This document shows positions 9,485 to 18,086 of a stretch of DNA of 64,000 nucleotides, piece by piece (within the stretch, counting starts at the first letter, position 1; every line of letters starts with the position of its first letter). The DNA is from JANMJD01 sp963828405 (GTDB taxonomy: Bacteria; Actinomycetota; Acidimicrobiia; Acidimicrobiales; Ilumatobacteraceae). The stretch covers positions 3,224,001 through 3,288,000 of the forward strand of contig CAWHEG010000031.1 of assembly GCA_963828405.1 (NCBI GenBank), read 5' to 3'. The notes below the pieces were generated by a model. The model ran no database searches. It saw only the letters and a program-made list of their open reading frames with translations, and was not told where the DNA came from. The translations under genes and the position numbers were made by a program.

Positions 9485-9511
9485 CCCTCGCCCAGCTGCG
9501 AGACTGCCCCG

Positions 9512-11773
9512 ATGAGCACCACTGAACCGACAGCGGCCCGCCGGCGCACCGCTGTGCGCACCTGCCCGTTGTGCGAGGCGGGCTGCGGCCTCGAGATCAC
9601 CCTCGACGACGACGTCGTCACCAGGATCCGCGGCGACCGCGACGACGTGTTCTCCCACGGGTACATCTGTCCCAAGGGGTCGACGCTCAAGCAGTTCCAC
9701 GACGACCCCGATCGCCTCACCCGGCCCGTGGTGCGCCGCGACGGCCAGTTCGTCGAGGTCGACTGGGAGGAGGCCTTCGCCACGATCGAGGCCCGCCTGA
9801 TGCCGATCCTGGCCGCCCGGGGCCGCGACTCGGCGGCCGTCTACCTGGGCAACCCCGGCGCCCACAACCTGGGGCCCCTGCTGTTCAACCGGAACCTGAT
9901 CGTCGCGCTGGGCACCCGCAACCGCTTCTCCGCCTCGACCGTCGACCAGCGGCCCAAGGAGTTGTCGGCGTCGCTGATGTTCGGCTCGGTCGCCGTCCCG
10001 GTTCCCGATCTCGATCGCACCGACTACCTCGTCATCCTCGGAGCGAATCCACTGGCGTCCAACGGGTCGCTGTGCACCGCCCCCGACTTCCCCGGACGAC
10101 TCGACCGCTTGCAGGAGCGGGGCGGCACGCTCGTCGTCGTCGACCCGCGGCGCAGCGAGACGGCCCTGCGGGCCGATCGCCACCTGGCCGTCCGGCCCGG
10201 CACCGACGCCCACCTGCTCGCCGCCGTCGCCCACGTCCTGCTCACCGACGGTCTGGCCGACCCCTCGAACGTCGCCGCCCACTGCGATGGTCTCGACGAG
10301 CTTGCGGAGCTGTTCGCCGCGTACACGCCGCAACGGTGTGCGCCGGTCTGCGGCATCGAGGCCGACGACATCCGCCGCCTCGCCGGCGAGCTGGCCGCCG
10401 CCCCGACGGCCGCGGTCTACGGCAGGATCGGCACCTGCACCCAGGAGTTCGGCACCCTCGCCTCGTGGCTCGTCGACGTCGTCAACCTGCTCACCGGCAA
10501 CCTCGACTCGATCGGCGGGGCGATGTTCGCCAACGCGGCGACCGGCCAGCCGTCGTCGAAGGGCCGCCCCGGGCAGGGCCGCGGACTGCGCGTCGGGCGG
10601 GTGGCGTCGCGGGTGTCGGGCACCCCCGAGATGTTCGGCGAGTTCCCGGTGACCGCGCTCCCCGAGGAGATCGAGACGCCGGGCGAGGGCCAGGTCCGCG
10701 TGCTCGTCACCGTCGGCGGCAACCCGGTGTCCTCGAACCCGAACAGCGAGCGGCTCGACGCCGCGCTCGCCTCGTTGGAGCTGATGGTCAGCATCGATCC
10801 GTACATCAACGAGACGACCCGCCACGCCGACGTCATCCTCCCGCCCCCGTCGCCGTTGCAGAAGAGCCACTACGACCTGGCACTGCTCGCCTTCGCCGTC
10901 CGCAACGTGGCGAACTACTCACCGCCCGTGCTGCCATTGGCTCCCGGCCAGCCCGACGAGTGGGAGATCATCCTGCGACTCGCCGGCATCGCCGCAGGCG
11001 AGGGATCGACGACCGATCCCGAGGCGATCGTCGACGAGACGGCGCGGTCGTTGCTCGCCGCGGCGGCGCGCGACGAGTACGGGCCGGTGTTCGGCCGTGA
11101 CGTCGCCGAACTCGAGGCTCTGCTCGGCGAGGAGCGGGGGCCCGAGCGGCTGCTCGACATCAAGCTGCGCACCGGCCCCTACGGCGACGGGTTCGGCGCG
11201 CGACCCGACGGCCTGTCGCTGGCCGTGCTGCGCGCCGCTCCCCACGGCGTCGACCTCGGCCCACTGCAACCCGGCCGGATCCCCGATCTGCTGCGTACGC
11301 CGAACGGCCGGATCGATGTCGTACCTGCCGTGCTGCGTGCCGACATGGAGCGGTTGACCGCCTCGCTGGATCGGGACTGGGCCACGGGCATGGTGCTCGT
11401 CGGTCGCCGCCACGTCCGCTCGAACAACTCGTGGATGCACAACCTGCGGGTGCTCACCAAGGGGAGGAACCGCTGCACGATGCAGATCCATCCCGACGAT
11501 GCCGCCCGCCTGGCGATCGCCGACGGCTCACCGGCGAGGGTCACGTCCCGGGTCGGCGAGCTCGTCGTCACCGCCGAACACACCGAGGGGATCCGCCCGG
11601 GGGTGATCAGCATCCCGCACGGTTTCGGCCAGGACCGCCCCGGGATGCGACTGCGGGTGGCCGCGGAGTACCGCGGCGTCAACACCAACGTGCTCACCGA
11701 CGAGTACGCCCGCGACCCGCTGTCGGGGAACATCGCCCTCAACGGCGTCCCCGTCACCGTCGTCCCCGCCTGA
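9512..11773 (+). CDS. Molybdopterin-dependent oxidoreductase (formate dehydrogenase/nitrate reductase-like)
   Basis: A 753-residue enzyme of the DMSO-reductase superfamily. The N-terminus has a [4Fe-4S] site C-x2-C-x3-C (CPLCEAGC near residue 24) with the fourth Cys in YICPKGS near 52. Molybdopterin-binding regions follow (VILGANPLASNGS, VVDPRRSETALRADRH, VTVGGNPVSSNPNSERLD) and a C-terminal MopB-binding barrel (NNSWMHN, GQDRPG, NVLTDE). No twin-arginine signal is present, so it is cytoplasmic. The substrate cannot be told. The usual Mo-ligand Cys/SeCys position is not obvious, and such soluble stand-alone members of actinobacteria are poorly characterised. Starts 28 nt after the upstream gene. 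Confidence 0.88.
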   Translation: MSTTEPTAARRRTAVRTCPLCEAGCGLEITLDDDVVTRIRGDRDDVFSHGYICPKGSTLKQFHDDPDRLTRPVVRRDGQFVEVDWEEAFATIEARLMPILAARGRDSAAVYLGNPGAHNLGPLLFNRNLIVALGTRNRFSASTVDQRPKELSASLMFGSVAVPVPDLDRTDYLVILGANPLASNGSLCTAPDFPGRLDRLQERGGTLVVVDPRRSETALRADRHLAVRPGTDAHLLAAVAHVLLTDGLADPSNVAAHCDGLDELAELFAAYTPQRCAPVCGIEADDIRRLAGELAAAPTAAVYGRIGTCTQEFGTLASWLVDVVNLLTGNLDSIGGAMFANAATGQPSSKGRPGQGRGLRVGRVASRVSGTPEMFGEFPVTALPEEIETPGEGQVRVLVTVGGNPVSSNPNSERLDAALASLELMVSIDPYINETTRHADVILPPPSPLQKSHYDLALLAFAVRNVANYSPPVLPLAPGQPDEWEIILRLAGIAAGEGSTTDPEAIVDETARSLLAAAARDEYGPVFGRDVAELEALLGEERGPERLLDIKLRTGPYGDGFGARPDGLSLAVLRAAPHGVDLGPLQPGRIPDLLRTPNGRIDVVPAVLRADMERLTASLDRDWATGMVLVGRRHVRSNNSWMHNLRVLTKGRNRCTMQIHPDDAARLAIADGSPARVTSRVGELVVTAEHTEGIRPGVISIPHGFGQDRPGMRLRVAAEYRGVNTNVLTDEYARDPLSGNIALNGVPVTVVPA

Positions 11774-11803
11774 AGACGCCGACGCCCGTCGTAGCCTTGT
11801 GGG

Positions 11804-13099
11804 GTGCGACTCCAGCTGCTCAACCCGGCGGACCATACCGGACTGTTGAACCTGCCCTGGTTGCAGCGTCTCGCCTCGTGGGAGATCGACGACATCCGCG
11901 ATGCCGGGGGGTTGCACCGCCACGTCGTGCGCTTCCACGAGATCGGCGAGCGCACCTACGTGCTCAAGGAGCTGCCCGACCACCTCGCCGTTCGCGAGTA
12001 CCACCTGCTCCGTGAGCTGGCCCACTCGGGTCTGCCCACGGCCGACGTGATCGGCATCGCCGTCGACCGCGAAGGGTGCGACGGCGAAGGGGTGCTGATC
12101 ACCCGCCATCTCGACTTCGCCCTGCCCTACCGTGTCCTGCTGTCGGGCCGGGGCCTGAAGATCCCCTATCTCGGCGAACGGCTGCTCGACGCCCTCGTCG
12201 GCCTGCTCGTCCGGCTCCACGTCCAGGGGTTCTTCTGGGGGGACTGCTCGCTGTCGAACACGCTCTTTCGACGCGATGCCGGGGCGCTCGTCGCCTTCAT
12301 CATCGACCTGGAGACCGGCGAGCTGCACCAGACGCTCAGCGAGGGTCAACGCCTCACCGATCTGCAGATCGCCGTCGAGAACGTCGCCGGGGGGCTCTAC
12401 GACCTGCAGCTGGGCGGCCTGCTCGCCGAAGGGATCGACCCCTTCGTCACGGCCGACGGCGTGGAGCGCCGCTACCACCGGTTGTGGGAGGAGCTCACCG
12501 CCGAGGAGGAGTTCGCCACCGACGAGACGTTCCGCATCGACCAGCGGTTGCGGCGGCTCCAGCAGCTGGGCTTCGACGTCGGCGAGGTCGAACTGACCAC
12601 GCTCGGCGGCACCGATCGGCTGCGGCTGATCCCCCGGGTCGTCGAGCTCGGCTACTACGCCCCCCAGCTCGCCTCGCTCACCGGTCTGCACACCGGGGAG
12701 ATGCAGGCGCGCCGGCTGCTCCACGACATCTGCCGCCACGGGGCGCAGCTCGAGAAGCTGAGCGGACGACGGCTGCCGGAGAACATCGTCGCCGCCCGCT
12801 GGCTCGATCAGGTCTACGAACCGGCGCTCACCGCCATCCCGACCGATCTGTCCGACCGGCTCGAACCCGCCGAGCTGTACCACCAGCTGCTCGAGCACCG
12901 CTGGTTCCTGTCGGAGCTGGCCGGCAAGGACGTCGGCTTCGACACCGCTGCCGAGTCGTACGTGCGTGACGTGCTGACGGCCGCCCCCGACGAGCACGTC
13001 GTGATGGATCCGGCGACGATGGAGCTCCCCGTCACCGAGATCGACGGCGCCGAGGACTCCGACGACGCAGGGGCCGCGCGGGCCGACTCCGTTGGCTGA
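11804..13099 (+). CDS. DUF4032 family protein with kinase-like N-terminal domain
   Basis: A 431-residue cytoplasmic protein. The N-terminal half resembles lipopolysaccharide-kinase/protein-kinase folds: a lysine in YVLKELPDHLAVREY, a catalytic-loop-like HVQGFFWGDCSLSNTLFR near residues 138-156, and IIDLETGE as the DFG-like site. The C-terminal half matches the DUF4032 domain, common in Actinobacteria and of unknown function. GTG start at 11804, 30 nt after the molybdopterin enzyme. The function could be small-molecule phosphorylation, but this is inference. Confidence 0.8.
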   Translation: MRLQLLNPADHTGLLNLPWLQRLASWEIDDIRDAGGLHRHVVRFHEIGERTYVLKELPDHLAVREYHLLRELAHSGLPTADVIGIAVDREGCDGEGVLITRHLDFALPYRVLLSGRGLKIPYLGERLLDALVGLLVRLHVQGFFWGDCSLSNTLFRRDAGALVAFIIDLETGELHQTLSEGQRLTDLQIAVENVAGGLYDLQLGGLLAEGIDPFVTADGVERRYHRLWEELTAEEEFATDETFRIDQRLRRLQQLGFDVGEVELTTLGGTDRLRLIPRVVELGYYAPQLASLTGLHTGEMQARRLLHDICRHGAQLEKLSGRRLPENIVAARWLDQVYEPALTAIPTDLSDRLEPAELYHQLLEHRWFLSELAGKDVGFDTAAESYVRDVLTAAPDEHVVMDPATMELPVTEIDGAEDSDDAGAARADSVG

Positions 13100-13109
13100 G
13101 GCCCGGGCG

Positions 13110-13127
13110 GGCGGCGCTCACGCCGCC
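13110..13127. terminator. Short GC hairpin between convergent genes
   Basis: Inverted repeat GGCGGCG / CGCCGCC with a CTCA tetraloop, located 10 bp after the DUF4032 stop and 20 bp from the end of the convergent membrane-protein gene. It fits a bidirectional terminator without U-tract. Confidence 0.45.
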
Positions 13128-13147
13128 GAGGTCGAGCCGGGCGGGAC

Positions 13148-13645
13148 TCAGGCCTCGGCGGTCAGGTCGTCCTCGGGGTTGTCCTCGACGTACCGCTCGA
13201 CGACGGCTCCGTCGACGGCGTCGACGAGCACGAAGCCGCGTTGGCGCGGCGGATCCTCGGCCGAGTAGCACAGCACCCGCCAGGTCGGACGGCTGCGCAG
13301 CCCGAGCCACACCTGCTGTGCCGATGCGTGGCCGACGGCGAAGTCGACGGCCGCCGTCGCCCGAACCAGGGCATCCTTCTCGTCGACGCGCATCCGCCAG
13401 CCCGAGGTGATCGAGAGCACGCCGAACAGCCCGAGGAGCACGGCGGCGAGCAGGAAACCCCTGTTGACCAGCACGCCGTCGTCACGGCGGGCCAGCCACA
13501 GCGCCAGGCAGCCGGCGGCCGCCGCCAGGTAGATGTAGCCCGGTATGCGCCGACGGCTGTTGTCGGGGAACTGGTAGGGCCCGACGAACTCGCTGACGTC
13601 GAGATCGGCAGGGAGCTCGTCACGCAGCTCGTCGGGATCGGTCAC
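13148..13645 (-). CDS. Hypothetical membrane protein with two transmembrane helices
   Basis: A 165-residue protein. The N-terminal 35 residues are acidic; two hydrophobic helices follow at about 38-53 and 62-82 (IPGYIYLAAAAGCLALWL, then FLLAAVLLGLFGVLSI), and then a soluble C-terminal domain of about 80 residues ending in acidic residues (NPEDDLTAEA). I chose the GTG at 13645 because it precedes the coherent acidic N-terminus; the upstream frame lacks coding character. Divergent from the next gene. No family recognised. Confidence 0.65.
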   Translation of the reverse strand: MTDPDELRDELPADLDVSEFVGPYQFPDNSRRRIPGYIYLAAAAGCLALWLARRDDGVLVNRGFLLAAVLLGLFGVLSITSGWRMRVDEKDALVRATAAVDFAVGHASAQQVWLGLRSRPTWRVLCYSAEDPPRQRGFVLVDAVDGAVVERYVEDNPEDDLTAEA

Positions 13646-13748
13646 GGGACCCGACGATACCTGCGACCCCGCGACTACCGTTGCGAGCATCGTCACCAGC
13701 TCGCGCCGACACCGCGCCGACGAGGTCCGCGGGATCAACTCGCCGATC

Positions 13749-14702
13749 GTGCTGATCGTCGTGTTCGTCCCGCTCACCGTGGCCGCGATGGTGGCCACCG
13801 TCGCCTACCGGGCGACGGCCGCCGTGGTCGTGCCGTTCGTCGCCCTGCCGGCGATGCTCGGTGTGGCCGGTTTGCGGATGCGGCGGGCGCTGCGACGGGC
13901 CCGGCGCCTGCAGATCGCCCGGCCGATCGTCGACAAGCAGCGGGTGGCCGTCCCCGGGGCTCCGCTCCCCCGGCCACTCGTCGTCACCGAGTACGCCGTG
14001 GACGATGGCGCCGCCCCGCTGCCGCGCCCCGGCGGGCCGGCGATCGCGATGCTCTTCCTCTGGGTCTTCGACGACGCGGCGACGATGTCGGTGGTCGACC
14101 GGGCCCGCCGCGTCGGCCCGGTGCACATGCTCCGCGGCGGCGGCATGCTCGTCTTGGATCTTGCCGACCTGCCGCGGATGGTCTTCGGCCGCATCGACCG
14201 GTTCGTCGAGGAGACGGACGCCGAGGTGGTGGCCCGGATCGCCGGCTTCCGCGAACGCACCGTGCTCGGCTACCACCCGATCCACTCGATGGTGTGCAGC
14301 GACAACGTCTGGAAGTTCGCCCTCGACCGCCTGCTCGAACGGACATCGGTCGTGGTCGTCGATCTCAGCGACTTCACCGCCGGCCGGGCCGGCATCGCCT
14401 ACGAGATCGGTCTGCTCCTCGACCGGGTCCCGTTGTCGCGGATCGTCTTCGTCGCCGGCCCCGAGACGGACCGCGCCGCCCTCGAGGCGACCTTCGGCGT
14501 CGCCTGGGCCGGGCTGGCGGCCGACTCGCCGAACCGCGACGCGGCGACCGGTGGCGTCCGCCTCGCCGTCACGGCCGAGCTCGACGAGCTGTCCGACAAA
14601 CGGGCCGATGCGGCGCGCCGACCGAGGCGCGAGGCCGAACTCGACCTGATCCACCGGCTGCTCATCGAGGCCTTCCGCACCTGGGACGGCGCAGCGGGCT
14701 GA
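13749..14702 (+). CDS. Membrane-anchored protein with TIR/SLOG-like C-terminal domain, hypothetical
   Basis: A 317-residue protein. Two hydrophobic helices occupy residues 2-45, followed by a cytoplasmic domain. Within it, VVVDLSDFTAGRAGIAYEIGLLLDRVPLSRIVFVAG (in pieces, about residues 193-230) has the alternating strand-helix pattern and a Tyr-Glu pair seen in TIR-like or SLOG-like nucleotide-binding domains that begin with an 'LMDLRGF...YEL' motif. This resemblance is from memory of the motif, not an alignment. The GTG start at 13749 opens directly on the first helix; the in-frame sequence upstream stays open without a good start codon, so the N-terminus may be a little longer. Confidence 0.6.
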   Translation: MLIVVFVPLTVAAMVATVAYRATAAVVVPFVALPAMLGVAGLRMRRALRRARRLQIARPIVDKQRVAVPGAPLPRPLVVTEYAVDDGAAPLPRPGGPAIAMLFLWVFDDAATMSVVDRARRVGPVHMLRGGGMLVLDLADLPRMVFGRIDRFVEETDAEVVARIAGFRERTVLGYHPIHSMVCSDNVWKFALDRLLERTSVVVVDLSDFTAGRAGIAYEIGLLLDRVPLSRIVFVAGPETDRAALEATFGVAWAGLAADSPNRDAATGGVRLAVTAELDELSDKRADAARRPRREAELDLIHRLLIEAFRTWDGAAG

Positions 14703-14708
14703 CGGACG

Positions 14709-15233
14709 TCAGCCGACCGGGCCCGGCGCCGGCCAGGCGGAGCGGACCTTCGCCCATGTTTCGGGCAGCGCCTCGGGGATGGTGCGCGTCCAGGCGGTGG
14801 ACGTCATGAAGTTGCTGTCGCCCGTCCAGCGGGCGACGAGGTGCACGTGGAGGTGCTGGGCCACACTCCCGCCGGCGGCCTTGCCCAGGTTGACGCCGAT
14901 GTTGATCCCATCGGGCCGATAGGCGGCCTTGAGGGCGCGCACACCTTCGGTCACCGTCGCCCACAGCTCGGTCGACTCCTCGGGCGTGAGCTGTTCGAGG
15001 TCGCCGATCTCGCGGTACGGCAGCACGAGCAGATGCCCGGTGGCGTACGGGAAGCGGTTCAGGATCACGAAGCAACGCGGCCCGCGACGAACGATCAGCG
15101 CCTCCTCGTCCGACAGGTCCGAGCGCAGGATGCGCGTGAACACGCTCTCGGAGCCCGCCTCGGCCGCCCCGCCCGAGGTGACGTAGTCGTTGCGCCAACC
15201 GCTGAACAGCCGGTCGAGCGGAGGCTCCTCCAT
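14709..15233 (-). CDS. HIT family hydrolase/Ap4A phosphorylase-like
   Basis: A 174-residue histidine-triad protein. The active-site motif QHLHVHLV sits near residues 123-130, and the GHLLVLPYREIGDL region supports the HIT fold. In Mycobacterium the thrS-linked HIT protein (Rv2613c) cleaves diadenosine tetraphosphate by phosphorolysis. Here it lies 18 bp downstream of thrS on the same strand. This is functionally sensible, because threonyl-tRNA synthetase can make Ap4A as a by-product. The specific activity is inferred from the neighbour. Confidence 0.88.
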   Translation of the reverse strand: MEEPPLDRLFSGWRNDYVTSGGAAEAGSESVFTRILRSDLSDEEALIVRRGPRCFVILNRFPYATGHLLVLPYREIGDLEQLTPEESTELWATVTEGVRALKAAYRPDGINIGVNLGKAAGGSVAQHLHVHLVARWTGDSNFMTSTAWTRTIPEALPETWAKVRSAWPAPGPVG

Positions 15234-15251
15234 GGTGCGCCTCGTCCCTGG

Positions 15252-17225
15252 CTAGTCGCCGAGGGCGGCGATTGCCACGTCGTCGGCGAGGCGGGCCACG
15301 AACGTGTCAACGACCACGCCCCGCTCGACTTGGCCGCCACGTGGGTTCACCCCGACCGTGCCGTCGGCGACGTCATCGTCGCCGACGACGAGGACGTACG
15401 GCAGCTTGTCCATCTTGGCCGAACGGATGCGCTTGCCCAGTTGATCGTCGGCGGGCACCATGTCGGCGCGGAATCCCTCGGCCTTCAGCCGAGCGACCAC
15501 GGCGCCGGCGTAGTCCTCGTGGGCGGCCGCCACGGGCAGCACACGGGCCTGCACCGGCGCCAGCCAGGCCGGGAACGCACCGGCGTAGTTCTCGATGAGC
15601 ACCCCGAAGAAGCGCTCCACCGAGCCGAGCAGGGCACGGTGGAGCATGATCGGGCGCCGGCGCGTGTTGTCGGAGGCGACGTACTCCAACTCGAAGCGCT
15701 CGGGCAGGTTGAAGTCGCACTGGATCGTCGACAGCTGCCACGTGCGGCCGATGGCGTCGCGGACGTCGATGTCGATCTTCGGGCCGTAGAAGGCGGCGTC
15801 GCCCTCCTTGACCTTGTAGGCCAGCCCGTACTTCTCGAGGCCGAGGCGCAGCGCGTCGGTGGCGCGCTCCCAGATGTCGTCGGAACCGACGTACTTCTCC
15901 GGGTCCTTGGTCGAGAGGTTCGCGGTGAACTCCGTGAAGCCGAACCTGCGCAGCACGCTCATCACGAAGTCGAGCAGCGAGGCGATCTCGTCCTGCAGCG
16001 ACTCCTCGGCGCAGTAGATGTGGCTGTCGTCCTGCGTGAAGCCACGGATGCGCATCAGGCCGTGGAGCGTTCCCGCCCGCTCGTAGCGGTACACCGTGCC
16101 GAGTTCGAACAGCCGCAGCGGCAGCTCCCGGTAGGAGCGTTGACGCGACCGGTAGATCAGACAGTGCATCGGGCAGTTCATCGGCTTGGGGTAGTACGAG
16201 CCGTTGTCCATCTCCATCGCCGGGTACATCCCGTCCTTGTAGAAGTCGAGGTGCCCGGAGGTCTGGAACAGGTTGGCGTTGGCCAGGTGCGGCGTGTAGA
16301 CGAACTCGTAGCCGCCGTGTTGGTGTCGCTCGCGCGTGTAGTCCTCGATGATCTTGCGGATCGCCGCGCCCTTCGGGTGCCAGACGGCCAGCCCGCCGCC
16401 GATCTCCTGCGGGAACGAGAGCAGGTCGAGTTCGGCGGCCAGCTTGCGGTGGTCGCGCTTCTCGGCCTCCTCGAGGCGATGGAGGTGCTCGTCGAGCGCA
16501 GCCTTGGAGTCCCACGCCGTGCCGTAGATCCGCTGCAGCATCGGAGCCTTCTCGTTGCCCCGCCAGTAGGCGCCGGCGACCTTCATCAGCTTGAAGTGGC
16601 CGAGTCGGCCCGTCGAGGGGACGTGGGGGCCGCGGCACAGGTCGACGAAGGCCTCGGAGTTGCGGTAGACGCTGATCGTCTCGCCGCTGCCCACCTCGTC
16701 GGCGTCGGAGCCGTCGGCGCCGCCCGAACGGACGCGTTCGATGATCTCGCACTTGTAGGGCTGGTCGGCGAAGAGCACGAGCGCCTCGTCGGCGGGGAGC
16801 TCGGAGCGGACGAATGGCTGGTCGGCGGCGATGATCTCGCGCATGCGGGCCTCGATGGTCGCCAGATCGGCCTCGGCGAACGTCGCCCCGCCGGGCAGCT
16901 CGAAGTCGTAGTAGAAGCCGTCGGCGATCGCCGGGCCGATCGAGAACTTGGCTCCGGGGAAGAGCTGCGTGACGGCCTGGGCCATCACATGGGCCGTCGA
17001 GTGGCGCAGGACGTGGCGGCCCTCGTCACCGTCGGCGGTGATGATCGACACCTTCGATCCGTCGGCGAGGGCGACGCCGAGATCGACCTCGCTGCCGTCG
17101 ACGACGGCGGCGACCGCCGCCCGGGCCAGACGTGAGCCGATCGAGGCGGCGAGGTCGAGCGGGGTGGCCCCGGCGGGTAGAGCACGAGACGACCCGTCGG
17201 GGAGCAGCACATGGATGTCGGCCAT
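15252..17225 (-). CDS. thrS: Threonyl-tRNA synthetase
   Basis: A full-length class II synthetase of 657 residues that charges tRNA-Thr. Domains in order: TGS (1-60), the editing/SAD domain with HSTAHVMAQAV near 77 and the second metal site YKCEIIE, then the catalytic core with class II motif 2 (RYERAGTLHGLMRIRGF), the zinc ligands (MNCPMHC, DDSHIYC), and motif 3 (MLHRALLGSVERFFG). The anticodon-binding domain follows. It heads a thrS-HIT operon. In mycobacteria the next genes would be pgsA and an acyltransferase; here that pair sits 8 kb away. Confidence 0.97.
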   Translation of the reverse strand: MADIHVLLPDGSSRALPAGATPLDLAASIGSRLARAAVAAVVDGSEVDLGVALADGSKVSIITADGDEGRHVLRHSTAHVMAQAVTQLFPGAKFSIGPAIADGFYYDFELPGGATFAEADLATIEARMREIIAADQPFVRSELPADEALVLFADQPYKCEIIERVRSGGADGSDADEVGSGETISVYRNSEAFVDLCRGPHVPSTGRLGHFKLMKVAGAYWRGNEKAPMLQRIYGTAWDSKAALDEHLHRLEEAEKRDHRKLAAELDLLSFPQEIGGGLAVWHPKGAAIRKIIEDYTRERHQHGGYEFVYTPHLANANLFQTSGHLDFYKDGMYPAMEMDNGSYYPKPMNCPMHCLIYRSRQRSYRELPLRLFELGTVYRYERAGTLHGLMRIRGFTQDDSHIYCAEESLQDEIASLLDFVMSVLRRFGFTEFTANLSTKDPEKYVGSDDIWERATDALRLGLEKYGLAYKVKEGDAAFYGPKIDIDVRDAIGRTWQLSTIQCDFNLPERFELEYVASDNTRRRPIMLHRALLGSVERFFGVLIENYAGAFPAWLAPVQARVLPVAAAHEDYAGAVVARLKAEGFRADMVPADDQLGKRIRSAKMDKLPYVLVVGDDDVADGTVGVNPRGGQVERGVVVDTFVARLADDVAIAALGD

Positions 17226-17306
17226 AGGCGCCCGAGCCTACCCAGCGCCCCCGTTGGCCGGCCCGTCGTTATCGGACGCACCCCGGTGACGACGCCCCGC
17301 CGAGGG

Positions 17307-18056
17307 TCAGTAGCTCCCCACGAGCAGCGGTTCGTCGGGGGTCACCGGGTCACCGACGTGCCCGATGACCGCGGGCACGGCGACCTCGGTCTCGGGCTTC
17401 GAGCCGGCATAGACGTTGCGATACTCCTGGCCCGTCATCTGGGCGATCTCGTACATCACCTCGTCCATCGCCGCCCGCAGGGCGAGGTGGTGGTCGCCAC
17501 GGTCGCGCACCCTCACGGGGCGGCCGATGGTGATCGAACAGGGCTTGCGCAGCTTCGGGAGCTTGGCGTCGGGCGGTTGGATCTCGCGGGTCCCGACGAC
17601 GCCGACGGGGAAGATCGGGCAACCCACGGCGAGGGCCAGTCGGGCCGCCCCCGTGCGGCCCTTGTAGAGACGCCCGTCACGGCTGCGCGTACCCTCGGGG
17701 AAGATCCCGAACAGTTCGCCACGGCGCAGCACGGCCTCGGCCGCCTCGAGCGCCGTGGCCGACCTCTCGCCGCCGGCGCGGTCGATCGGGATCATCCCCA
17801 TCGCCGGGAAGACGAACTTGGTCTTCCAGGAATCCATGTACTCGGCCTTGCCGACGAAGCTGATCCGCCGCGGCACGGTGAGCATGAGGAACGCCGAGTC
17901 GAGGAAGCTCACGTGATTCGGGCAGAGGATCGCCGGCCCCTCGGTCGGCAGTCGGTCGTAGCCGCGCAGGTCGAACTTCCACAGGTGGCGGGCGAGGGGG
18001 CCGACCAACGCCTTCGTGCGGTCCTGCAGCTTACCGGCGCCCCGTTCGGCGCTCAC
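17307..18056 (-). CDS. plsC: 1-acyl-sn-glycerol-3-phosphate acyltransferase (PlsC family)
   Basis: A 249-residue PlsC-type acyltransferase that forms phosphatidic acid or a related acylated lipid at the membrane. The catalytic HX4D block is NHVSFLDS near residues 47-54, the substrate-binding block FPEGTRSRDG lies near 118-127, and IFPVGVVGTREI follows. GTG start at 18056. It is co-directional with mshC upstream (30 bp gap) and thrS downstream (81 bp gap). Confidence 0.88.
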   Translation of the reverse strand: MSAERGAGKLQDRTKALVGPLARHLWKFDLRGYDRLPTEGPAILCPNHVSFLDSAFLMLTVPRRISFVGKAEYMDSWKTKFVFPAMGMIPIDRAGGERSATALEAAEAVLRRGELFGIFPEGTRSRDGRLYKGRTGAARLALAVGCPIFPVGVVGTREIQPPDAKLPKLRKPCSITIGRPVRVRDRGDHHLALRAAMDEVMYEIAQMTGQEYRNVYAGSKPETEVAVPAVIGHVGDPVTPDEPLLVGSY

Positions 18057-18086
18057 GATGCGTGCTCCCTGATCACGTAGCCGAGT

